NCBI GenBank assembly: GCA_023411575.1
Contig: JAEYOP010000050.1
Location: 1-62,219 of the forward strand
Length of the DNA: 62,219 bases
Direction of reading: 5' to 3'
Source of the DNA: Bacillota bacterium
GTDB taxonomy: Bacteria > Bacillota > Clostridia > Acetivibrionales > DTU013
Below the pieces are notes generated by a model that saw only the letters and a program-made list of their open reading frames with translations, did no database searches and was not told the DNA's origin. Every line of letters starts with the position of its first letter. Position 1 is the stretch's first letter. This document shows positions 43,024 through 50,946 of the stretch, in pieces. The translations under genes and the position numbers were made by a program.

Positions 43024-44055
43024 TTGAGCGAAAAGGAAATGGGATTCGGCATAATAGGCTGCGGCCTGATATCTGACTGGCACGCAGGTGCGATATCAAA
43101 GATAAAGGGCGTGAGACTGGTCGGCGTAACCGACGTCACCGCAGAAGCGAGAAACGCTTTTGCAGCCAAATATCACGTTGAAGCAGTGAAAAGCGCAGAC
43201 GAACTTTTGGCCAGGCAGGACATCGACATTGTCTGCATATGCACGCCGAGCGGCATGCATGCTCCGCTTGCCGTAAAAGCGGCAAATGCGGGAAAGCATG
43301 TTATTGTAGAGAAACCTATGGCCATCAGCATCACGGAAACAAAGGAAATTATCGATGCATGCAAGGCCAACGGGATAAAGCTGGGGGTTATTTCACAGTT
43401 GAGATTTTCAAAAGCGGTGAGCAGGTTGAAAGACGCTGTGGAAAAAGGAATGCTGGGGAGACTGCTGACCGGCGACGTCTATATGAAATTCTACCGCTCG
43501 CAGGAATACTACGAGAGGGGAGGCTGGAGGGGCACCTGGAAAATGGACGGCGGAGGAGCCTTGATGAACCAGGGCATACACGGGATCGATCTGCTGCTGT
43601 ATATAATGGGGCCGGTCAAGTCCGTATTCGCCCATACCAGGACGCTGGCCAGGAGCATTGAGGTCGAAGACACGGCTGTAGTGGCGCTGGAGTTTCAAAA
43701 TGGCGCTCTGGGCATTATCGAAGGGACCACCTCGATTTATCCGGGCTTTCCCCGGAGGCTCGAGGTGAATGGGGATAAAGGAAGCATCGTGCTGGAAGAA
43801 GACAGCATTACGAGTTGGATCATCGAAGGCCGCAAGACGCCGGACGACATCATACTGGAGCACACGACAAGCGGGGCATCCAGCAATCCTGCCGCTTTCG
43901 GCACAGAAGGACATATCCTGCAGATCGGCGATATGGTCGAGGCGGTAAAAAAGGACAGAAAGCCGCTGGTGGATCAATATGAAGGCCGAAAACCGATCGA
44001 AATCATCCTGGCGGCGTATGAGTCTTCAAGGACGGGCAGGCCGGTAGATCTTTAG
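43024..44055 (+). CDS. Gfo/Idh/MocA-family oxidoreductase (second, TTG start)
   Basis: The 343-residue sugar dehydrogenase has FGIIGCGLISDWHAG as the nucleotide motif, IVEKPMAISITE with the EKP lysine and GGGALMNQGIHGIDLLLY with the catalytic His/Asp region. The TTG at 43024 follows AAGGAGGGG. It is directly ahead of the DegT aminotransferase; such dehydrogenase/aminotransferase pairs interconvert hydroxyl, keto and amino groups on one sugar carbon. In a catabolic cluster the flow could run from amine to ketone to alcohol. Confidence 0.91.
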   Translation: MSEKEMGFGIIGCGLISDWHAGAISKIKGVRLVGVTDVTAEARNAFAAKYHVEAVKSADELLARQDIDIVCICTPSGMHAPLAVKAANAGKHVIVEKPMAISITETKEIIDACKANGIKLGVISQLRFSKAVSRLKDAVEKGMLGRLLTGDVYMKFYRSQEYYERGGWRGTWKMDGGGALMNQGIHGIDLLLYIMGPVKSVFAHTRTLARSIEVEDTAVVALEFQNGALGIIEGTTSIYPGFPRRLEVNGDKGSIVLEEDSITSWIIEGRKTPDDIILEHTTSGASSNPAAFGTEGHILQIGDMVEAVKKDRKPLVDQYEGRKPIEIILAAYESSRTGRPVDL

Positions 44056-44104
44056 CAAAAGCGGAAATAACCAGGACCTATAAAAATTTGTTGGGGGGAT
44101 TAAA

Positions 44105-45427
44105 ATGGCTGAAAACAGGAAAGAGAATCAAAGGTCCGTCGTATCGGATCCCGGGGATATGTTCACATGGCCCATTATAACCGGGGAGGACGAGGAAGCG
44201 GTATTGGAGGTGCTTCGGAGAGGCGCGATGTCCTCCGGGGATGTTACAAAGCAGTTTGAAAAGGAATTCTCGCTGTGGCAGGGTACAAAATACGCACTCG
44301 GATGCAATAACGGCACGGCAGCGCTCCACTCGGCAATGTTCGGCTGCAAAATCGGAGTGGGGGACGAGATCATCTGCCCGAGCGTGACTTATTGGGCGTC
44401 GGCGGCGCCTGTGTATTCGCTGGGTGCAACGGTTGTATTTGCGGATATCGATGAAAATACCCTCTGCCTTGATCCCGGTGATATTGAACATAGAATAACA
44501 AGCCGCACGAAGGCCATCATGGTGGTACATTATCTTGGCCATCCCGCCGATATGGACCCAATTATGAAAATTGCCAAAAAGCACGGATTGAAAGTCATCG
44601 AGGATGTGTCCCATGCGCAGGGCGGGCTTTATAAAGGCCGCAAGCTGGGCTCCATAGGCGACGTTGCGGCAATGTCCCTGATGAGCGCCAAATCCCTTGC
44701 AGTCGGAGAAGCCGGCGTACTGATCACAAGTGACCTGGAGATATATGAGAGAGCGGTAGCGTTCGGACATTACGAGCGGTTTAACGACAGCATAACGAAT
44801 CCGGAATTGAGGCCGTACGCGGGTTTGCCCATGGGTGGCTACAAATATCGTATGCACCAGCTAAGCTCGGCTGTCGGCCGTGTCCAGCTGAAATATTATG
44901 ATGAGCGCTGCAGGGAAATACGCAAGGCGATGAATTATTTCTGGGATCTGCTGGAAGGAGTGCCGGGTCTGAAGGCCCACCGCGTTCAGGAGGATTCTGA
45001 AAACAACATGGCCGGCTGGTATGCGCCCCATGGGATTTACAAGCCCGACGAACTGGGAGGACTTTCCGTTGCCCGTTTTGCCGAAGCCGTCAGGGACGGA
45101 GGCGTCATGGACTGCATCGCGGGCTGCAATGCCGCCCTCCACACGCACGGATTGTTCCATTCGTGCGATATTTACGGGCATGGGAAGCCTACGAGGATTG
45201 CAAATGAAGATTGCGACATACGCAGCGACGATAAAACTTTGCCAGTAAGCGAAAAGGTCGGTACAATGACATACACGATACCGTGGTTCAAGCATTACAG
45301 GCCGGAGATCATCGCGGAGTATGCGAACGCATACCGCAGGGCCGCCGAAAATTACAAGGAGCTGCTGAAAAGCGACAAGGGCAACCCGCCCAACCTCGGC
45401 GTATGGCATTTTTTCAGCCACCGGTAA
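44105..45427 (+). CDS. DegT/DnrJ/EryC1/StrS-family aminotransferase
   Basis: The 440-residue PLP enzyme has the Schiff-base Lys196 in MSAKSLAVGEAG and the PLP-nitrogen Asp167 in IEDVSHAQG. The entry GDVTKQFEKEF and GCNNGTAALHSAM are family features. Lys196 is retained, so this is not a ColD-type dehydratase. The family normally builds amino sugars with glutamate as donor; within this ABC-import and KDG-kinase setting it may run in reverse, removing an amino group to 2-oxoglutarate. GDH in the same regulon would then recycle the glutamate. Confidence 0.9.
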   Translation: MAENRKENQRSVVSDPGDMFTWPIITGEDEEAVLEVLRRGAMSSGDVTKQFEKEFSLWQGTKYALGCNNGTAALHSAMFGCKIGVGDEIICPSVTYWASAAPVYSLGATVVFADIDENTLCLDPGDIEHRITSRTKAIMVVHYLGHPADMDPIMKIAKKHGLKVIEDVSHAQGGLYKGRKLGSIGDVAAMSLMSAKSLAVGEAGVLITSDLEIYERAVAFGHYERFNDSITNPELRPYAGLPMGGYKYRMHQLSSAVGRVQLKYYDERCREIRKAMNYFWDLLEGVPGLKAHRVQEDSENNMAGWYAPHGIYKPDELGGLSVARFAEAVRDGGVMDCIAGCNAALHTHGLFHSCDIYGHGKPTRIANEDCDIRSDDKTLPVSEKVGTMTYTIPWFKHYRPEIIAEYANAYRRAAENYKELLKSDKGNPPNLGVWHFFSHR

Positions 45428-45497
45428 AATCATATGCCGGACGGTTTGAAGATTGCCGGATACCGGATAAGCAATTCGCTGCAAAGGGGGATGCGGA

Positions 45498-46481
45498 ATG
45501 GCAAAATTCAAGGTAGTGGTAACGGACGACAGGTATAATGATTATGACGTGGAAAAAAGCGTTTTGGATGAGATAGGCGCGGAACTGGTCGTCAATAAAG
45601 GATCGTCCGAAGAGGATTTAATAGCAGCGTGCAGGGATGCCGACGGAATTCTTTGCAATCTGAACCGGATGACCGCGAAAGTGATCGGCAAGCTTGAAAA
45701 ATGCAGGGTTATTTCCAGGTATGGCGTAGGTTACGATAATGTGGATGTAAAAGCCTGCACCGACAAAGGCATATATCTCACAAACGTTCCGGATTATTGC
45801 GCGGAAGAGGTTTCAGACCATGCGCTGGCGCTGCTGATGTGCTGCGCGAGAAAAGTGGCGAAACGGGACGCACAGGTAAGGAAAGGAATGTGGGATATCG
45901 GAAGTAAAGACCCGATCTACCGTATAGCGGGAAAGACCTTTACATTTATAGGGTTTGGCAAAATCGGGAAATGCTTATACAGGAAAATAAAGGGATTGGA
46001 TCTTTCAAGGATATTGATTTACGATCCTTACCTGGACGCGGAAACAATCGAGTCCTTCGGAGCCGAGAAGGCGGATTTTGAGACCGCGCTGCGGGAAGCC
46101 GATTTTGTTTCGCTTCATTTGCCTTTGAATGAAAAAACAAAATCCATCATGGACGGAAAGGCTCTTTCGCTGCTCAAAAAAACAGCCGTAATCATCAATA
46201 CTTCCAGAGGTCCGCTGATCGATGAGGATGCTTTGTTCGACGCCCTGAAAAAAGGGGAGATAAGCTATGCGGGGTTGGATGTCCATGTAAAGGAGCCTAT
46301 GGATCCGAAGGATCCCCTCATGAAACTGGACAATTGTTTGCTTACCGATCATGTGGGCTGGTACAGCGAGGAATCCATTCATGAACTGAAAAGGAAAGCT
46401 GCCGAGAACGTAAGGGATGTCCTGCTGTGCAGAGAACCCAAATACAAGGTCAACGATATAGAAGTGTGTTTGAGGACTTGA
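45498..46481 (+). CDS. D-isomer-specific 2-hydroxyacid dehydrogenase
   Basis: The 327-residue protein is of the SerA/CtBP type. The NAD motif is FIGFGKIGKCLY, with a substrate/NAD region YGVGYDNVD and the conserved SRGPLIDEDALFDALKKG. The catalytic His is in LLTDHVGWYSEES. It reduces or oxidises a 2-keto or 2-hydroxy acid with NAD(P). There is no ACT domain, so it is not a typical phosphoglycerate dehydrogenase. GGGGG precedes the start; it lies 70 bases after the aminotransferase. Confidence 0.88.
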   Translation: MAKFKVVVTDDRYNDYDVEKSVLDEIGAELVVNKGSSEEDLIAACRDADGILCNLNRMTAKVIGKLEKCRVISRYGVGYDNVDVKACTDKGIYLTNVPDYCAEEVSDHALALLMCCARKVAKRDAQVRKGMWDIGSKDPIYRIAGKTFTFIGFGKIGKCLYRKIKGLDLSRILIYDPYLDAETIESFGAEKADFETALREADFVSLHLPLNEKTKSIMDGKALSLLKKTAVIINTSRGPLIDEDALFDALKKGEISYAGLDVHVKEPMDPKDPLMKLDNCLLTDHVGWYSEESIHELKRKAAENVRDVLLCREPKYKVNDIEVCLRT

Positions 46482-46553
46482 TCCCGTCGGGAGTCGGGAC
46501 ATGTTGGATTGTAATAGGAAATAGTTGAGTTTTTATGAAAGGGGCGGTTTGCA

Positions 46554-47516
46554 TTGAATGAAATATTAGAAGAGATTGGAAAACTGGGTATCGTGCCCGT
46601 CGTAAAAGTGGACGACGCGAAGGACGCCGTTCCTCTTGCACGGGCCTTGATAAAAGGCGGATTGCCGGTTGCGGAGATAACCTTTCGTACGGAAGCTGCG
46701 CAGGAGGCAATCGAAAATATCGCTTCCGCCTTGCCTCAAATGCTGGTCGGCGCAGGCACGGTATTGAATATCGACCAGGTAAAACGAGCAGTGGCGGCCG
46801 GAGCCAGGTTTATCGTCAGTCCCGGCTTCAATCCCTCGGTGGTGGAGTATTGCGTCAGTCAAAATATTCCGGTAACGCCGGGATGCAGCAATCCGACCGA
46901 TATTGAAATGGCTCTGGCGTATGGCCTGGAGGTGGTGAAGTTTTTCCCCGCGGAGGCTTCCGGCGGCATCGGTACCATAAAAGCAATCAGTGCGCCTTAC
47001 GGCATGGTGAAATTTATACCGACCGGAGGGATCAATGAAAAAAATATAAAGGAGTACCTGGCCAATAACAAAGTATTGGCATGCGGCGGCAGTTGGATGG
47101 TAAAGGACGAGCTTATCAAGGCGGGCAGGTTTGACGAGATAGAACGCCTTACAAGGGAGGCCGTCGCCCTTACGCTCGGATTTGATCTTGCACATATCGG
47201 TATCAATACGGCCGGCGATGAAAGCGCCCTGGAATACGCAAAGAGTTTTTCCGGCATGTTTCATTTGCCTGTAAAGGAAGGCAACAGCTCCAACTTCGCA
47301 GGAACCATACTCGAAGTGATGAAGGGCAAAGGCTTAGGCGCCAACGGCCATATAGCGATCAAGACCAATAATGTGCAAAGAGCGATCGCTTTTCTTGAAA
47401 GAAACGGCATAGAAATCGATCTGTCGACTGCCAAGGGAACGGCCGGAGCAATCGCTGCCGTCTATCTGAAGGAGGAATTCTGCGGATTTGCCATCCATTT
47501 ACTGCAAAACAAATAA
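46554..47516 (+). CDS. eda: KDPG/KHG aldolase fused to VOC domain (TTG start)
   Basis: Residues 1-205 are a class I KDPG/KHG aldolase with Glu41 (VAEITFRT), Arg45 and Schiff-base Lys129 (EVVKFFPAEASGG). It splits 2-keto-3-deoxy-6-phosphogluconate into pyruvate and glyceraldehyde-3-phosphate. Residues about 215-320 form an added vicinal-oxygen-chelate-like domain (FDLAHIGINTAGDESALEYAKSF ... NGHIAIKTNNVQRAIAFLERNGIE). The TTG start follows AAAGGGG. The kinase that makes the substrate is next. The extra domain could bind another sugar-acid intermediate. Confidence 0.9.
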   Translation: MNEILEEIGKLGIVPVVKVDDAKDAVPLARALIKGGLPVAEITFRTEAAQEAIENIASALPQMLVGAGTVLNIDQVKRAVAAGARFIVSPGFNPSVVEYCVSQNIPVTPGCSNPTDIEMALAYGLEVVKFFPAEASGGIGTIKAISAPYGMVKFIPTGGINEKNIKEYLANNKVLACGGSWMVKDELIKAGRFDEIERLTREAVALTLGFDLAHIGINTAGDESALEYAKSFSGMFHLPVKEGNSSNFAGTILEVMKGKGLGANGHIAIKTNNVQRAIAFLERNGIEIDLSTAKGTAGAIAAVYLKEEFCGFAIHLLQNK

Positions 47517-47532
47517 TCTGGGAGGGATCATC

Positions 47533-48564
47533 ATGGCGCAAAGAGTCGTAACGTTCGGAGAAATCATGCTGAGACTGAAACCGGCAGGAGCGGAACGCTT
47601 TTTTCAGACGCCGCATTTTGAAGCGACGTTCGGAGGCGGCGAAGCAAATGTAGCCGTATCGCTTGCCAATTTCGGGATGGATGCGGCATTTGCCACGATA
47701 TTGCCGCAAAATGATATAGGCGATGCATGTATAGGAGAATTAAGGAGATTCGGGGTAGATACCCGGTTCATAAAGCGGGATTCCGGAAGAATGGGCATCT
47801 ATTTCCTGGAAAACGGTGCGAATCAAAGGCCGTCCAAAGTGATATACGACCGTGCGGACTCGGCCGTTGCCAAAGGGAAAGCCGGCAGCATCGATTGGAA
47901 CGAAGTATTTGAGGGAGCAAGCTGGTTCCATATTACGGGCATTACGCCTGCGATCAGCGAAGCCGCCGCCGGGTTGTCGCTGGAAGCCGTAAAGGCTGCT
48001 AAAGACAGGGGAATTATCGTTTCATGCGACTTCAATTACAGAAAGAACCTCTGGAAATACGGAAAAAGTGCGATAGAGGTCATGACGGAGCTGGTGAAGT
48101 ATGTTGACATAGGGATAGCGAATGAAGAGGATTGCCAGAAATCCCTCGGAATTAAGGCGGAGGCAGCGGTAGAAAAGGGAGAGCTCAAAACGGAGCTTTA
48201 CGAAATGCTCACCCAAAAGGTGCTGGCTCAATTCCCGGATATGAAGGCCATCGCGATCACTTTGAGGGAAAGCAGAAGCGCCGATTCCAACGGGTGGTCC
48301 GCCTGTCTCCAGGACGGACGGAAATTTTACCTTAGCCGCAAATACGACATCACGGATATAGTGGATCGTGTCGGCGGCGGGGATTCTTTTGCGGCCGGCC
48401 TTATTTACGGCCTAACGAAATACGAGGACAAGGAAGATGCGTTGAACTTCGCAGTAGCGGCAAGTTGTCTGAAGCATTCGGTAAGCGGAGACTTCAACCG
48501 CGTATCCGTTTCGGAAGTGGAGAAGCTGATGGGCGGCGACGGTTCGGGAAGAGTCCAGAGATAA
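47533..48564 (+). CDS. kdgK: 2-keto-3-deoxygluconate kinase (PfkB family)
   Basis: The 343-residue ribokinase-fold protein starts VVTFGEIMLRLKPAG and has the substrate-lid FGGGEANVAVSLANFG typical of KDG kinases. The C-terminal ATP/anion-hole motif is DRVGGGDSFAAGLIYG. It phosphorylates 2-keto-3-deoxygluconate to KDPG for the upstream aldolase. The start at 47533 follows GGGAGGG, 16 bases after the aldolase stop, and it is the last gene of the P4 transcript. Confidence 0.92.
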   Translation: MAQRVVTFGEIMLRLKPAGAERFFQTPHFEATFGGGEANVAVSLANFGMDAAFATILPQNDIGDACIGELRRFGVDTRFIKRDSGRMGIYFLENGANQRPSKVIYDRADSAVAKGKAGSIDWNEVFEGASWFHITGITPAISEAAAGLSLEAVKAAKDRGIIVSCDFNYRKNLWKYGKSAIEVMTELVKYVDIGIANEEDCQKSLGIKAEAAVEKGELKTELYEMLTQKVLAQFPDMKAIAITLRESRSADSNGWSACLQDGRKFYLSRKYDITDIVDRVGGGDSFAAGLIYGLTKYEDKEDALNFAVAASCLKHSVSGDFNRVSVSEVEKLMGGDGSGRVQR

Positions 48565-48815
48565 TACCGAAAAGCCGTCAGTGCGGCGATTCAGCGAATA
48601 GATTCCGAAATTCAAAGCCGTCCGGGTTTGGGAGGGACATGGAAATACCCCTCCCGGACCAGTTATCCACAGGATTCCGGGAAGGTTCGGGGCTCCTTTC
48701 CAGATCGGACAGCCAACTATCGGAGCCAGCTTTTATCCCAAAGATGCAACAGACGTCGCCACGCCGCTGAATCACACGGCTGCAGCAATAGGCGGCATTA
48801 GTCCCTACATTCCTT
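48565..48815. other. Structured non-coding region between kdgK and DEAD helicase
   Basis: No gene is seen. A hairpin at 48620-48659 pairs GTCCGGG with CCCGGAC, plus inner GAGGG/CCCTC pairing. GATTCAGCG near 48588 and CGCTGAATC near 48766 form an inverted pair around the region. It lacks a T-tract but must end two convergent transcripts. Confidence 0.4.
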
Positions 48816-50720
48816 TTATTTACCGAAAAGGCGATTTACAATGCGCTTCAGCAAGGAGCTTCCGGCTGGAGCGTTCTTTTTTTCGCCCGCTCCGGTTTCT
48901 GCGGGAGAGGGTGTCGTCGGCCTGTTCAAAGGCTGTGCCGGCTTTCCGGCATAAGGTGCGCGAGGGGTTGTGGTGCTTCCACCCGGGGAAGAGCCGCGCG
49001 GACCGTCGGCATTTCTGCCTGCATAGGGGGGACGAGTACTGCTGCCGGTCCCCTCGCCGGTTCTGTTCCCTGCGTAAGGAGCGCGGGTGCCGCCGCCGGT
49101 TCTCTCGCCGGGCTTTTCCCCTTCGTAGGGAGCGCGGGTGTTATTTCGTCCGCCGTTATACGGTGTTCTTGTGTTATTCCGCCCGCCGGAGTTGGATGTA
49201 CTGCGCGGATTCTGGCCATTGCCCGGCTGAGCGCCGTCCTGTGTTCTGCTCGCGTTTTCGGCATTCCCGGCAGAATTGGGCCTGCGTCTGTTCTGCGGAC
49301 GTTCGCCTCTGCCCTGGGCGCTCGCGTTCCCGGCTTGGCTGGTTTGTCCGGACTGTCCGGCTGCCTTTGCGTTCCCGGCTGCGCCGGTCCGGCCGGCTTC
49401 CTGCCCCGCCTGTCCGGCCCGTTCGCCTCTCTGCCGGTCGCGCTGCCTGCCGTTCCGGCCCTGGCCGGGGGCACCGCCGCCGCCCTGGCGTCTCCTTCCG
49501 GCTCCGGTTCCTTCGGAAGCGGCGCCTTCCGCCGCGGGGCGCGCTTTCAGCGCATTGGCTTTCAGCCACTCCTCCGCCGCTGCACTCCGCTCCCGGAAAA
49601 CTTCTTCCGAGGGGAGCTCCCCTTCCTCTATCATCACGCCGATGTGTTCCTCTATGGCGTAGAGACCCATGATATCCTCACTTGTTACCAGGGTGAGGGA
49701 ACGGCCTATATTTCCGGCTCTTCCGGTACGGCCGATCCTATGTATGTAGCTGTCCTTTTCCACGGGAACGTCATAGTTGATGACCAGTGACAGGTTGTCC
49801 ACATGGATGCCGCGGGCGGCAACATCCGTTGCCACAAGGATATGGAATTCTCCCTGCTTGAACTGGTCGATGGTCTTCAAACGCCTGCCCTGGGGAATTT
49901 CGCCGTGCAAAGCTTCCGAAGAGTACCCCTTGCGGGTCAGGAAGTTCTGTATCCGGTCGACGCCGATCCGCGTATTGCAGAAAATGAGGCAGCTTTCCGG
50001 CTGCTCCACCAGCAGCAGGCGATTCAACTGGGTGTTTTTCTCGTTGTGGGCGACGCGGTAATAGATCTGGCTGATCGTATCCACCGTCTTGGTCTGGGAC
50101 TGGATTTCAATCATCTCCGGATTCTTCATGTAGTCGCTGCAGATTCTGCGGACCTCCGGAGGGATCGTTGCGGAAAACAGAAGGGTGACACGGTCCTTGG
50201 GAATGGTCCGGATGATTCTCATCACCTGGTCCAGAAAGCCCATATCCAGCATTCTGTCCGCCTCGTCCAGGACAAGGAAACGGATATGCTTGGTCTGAAG
50301 GGTTCCGCTGCGGATGTGGTCGAATACCCGGCCCGGCGTACCCGTCACGATGGTGATGCCGTTTTTCAGCTCCCGGATTTCCGTATTCATGCTGTGCTGT
50401 CCGTATATGGCTGTTGTTTTATGCGGCAGGTGTTTTGCCAGCAGCTTCAGGTCACTGTCCACCTGAACCGCCAGTTCCCGCGTCGGTGTCAGGATCAGGC
50501 CCTGGGGTCCGGGCAGGGCCGGGTCCATCAGCTGCAGCATGGAAACGCCGAAAACGGCTGTTTTTCCGCTGCCCGTCTTTGACATAACAATCAGGTCTTC
50601 TTTTTTCAAAATGTGGGGAATCGCCCTGCTTTGTACTTCTGTTGGCTGTTCGAAGCCCATTTCCTCTATGGCCTGCAGGATGGGCGCTGAAATGCCGAGA
50701 TCGTTAAAACCGTTGCTCAT
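48816..50720 (-). CDS. DEAD-box RNA helicase with repetitive Gly/Arg/Asn tail
   Basis: The 634-residue protein has a complete helicase core (residues 1-370): Q motif FEQPTEVQ, motif I SKTGSGKT, PTRELA, TPGR, DEADRMLDMGF, FSAT, and the C-terminal motifs ATDVAARGIHVD and HRIGRTGRAG. It unwinds RNA in cold adaptation, ribosome assembly or mRNA decay. The tail from about 395 is low-complexity and basic, with five R-x-PY-x-G repeats, and ends in SSLLKRIVNRLFGK. No ribosome site lies within 15 bases of the start; GAAGGAAAG is farther upstream. Confidence 0.93.
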   Translation of the reverse strand: MSNGFNDLGISAPILQAIEEMGFEQPTEVQSRAIPHILKKEDLIVMSKTGSGKTAVFGVSMLQLMDPALPGPQGLILTPTRELAVQVDSDLKLLAKHLPHKTTAIYGQHSMNTEIRELKNGITIVTGTPGRVFDHIRSGTLQTKHIRFLVLDEADRMLDMGFLDQVMRIIRTIPKDRVTLLFSATIPPEVRRICSDYMKNPEMIEIQSQTKTVDTISQIYYRVAHNEKNTQLNRLLLVEQPESCLIFCNTRIGVDRIQNFLTRKGYSSEALHGEIPQGRRLKTIDQFKQGEFHILVATDVAARGIHVDNLSLVINYDVPVEKDSYIHRIGRTGRAGNIGRSLTLVTSEDIMGLYAIEEHIGVMIEEGELPSEEVFRERSAAAEEWLKANALKARPAAEGAASEGTGAGRRRQGGGGAPGQGRNGRQRDRQRGERAGQAGQEAGRTGAAGNAKAAGQSGQTSQAGNASAQGRGERPQNRRRPNSAGNAENASRTQDGAQPGNGQNPRSTSNSGGRNNTRTPYNGGRNNTRAPYEGEKPGERTGGGTRAPYAGNRTGEGTGSSTRPPYAGRNADGPRGSSPGGSTTTPRAPYAGKPAQPLNRPTTPSPAETGAGEKKNAPAGSSLLKRIVNRLFGK

Positions 50721-50946
50721 TGTTGTTTTGTTGTCTTCTTTCCTTCGTTATTGATATTTCCTTATTATTAACATTTCCATTATACCACCAGTTCTCCTAT
50801 TGCGATATCATTATACACTATCCGGAAGAATTTGAAAATGATTGTGCAAAAGTGCACGTGCCTCCACAGGCAGAAGCGCCGCAAGCAGAATTTCTATCCG
50901 CAGAATTCCGGTCCCATTGCTGCTTCAAAGGGTCCCGCGGCGCCGC
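50721..50946. other. Region between DEAD helicase start and TIR gene end
   Basis: This must contain the minus-strand helicase promoter. TATAAT is present on the minus strand near 50780 (complement of ATTATA), but no good -35 was found. The part near the TIR stop has imperfect inverted GC-rich segments. No gene is seen. Confidence 0.4.

Noticed and set aside
44105..45427. Surface-glycan biosynthesis cluster based on DegT and Gfo/Idh genes
   Set aside because: No glycosyltransferases, nucleotide-sugar enzymes or flippases are nearby; an ABC importer, KDG kinase and KDPG aldolase point to catabolism.
48780..48800. GCAATAGGCGG near 48786 as another copy of the end element
   Set aside because: Only 11 bases match the element end and neither the following sequence nor an inverted partner agrees.
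48930..49550. Repetitive GC-rich sequence as a non-coding repeat array
   Set aside because: It is the in-frame Gly/Arg/Asn-rich tail of the DEAD-box helicase; opposite-strand frames there are shadows.
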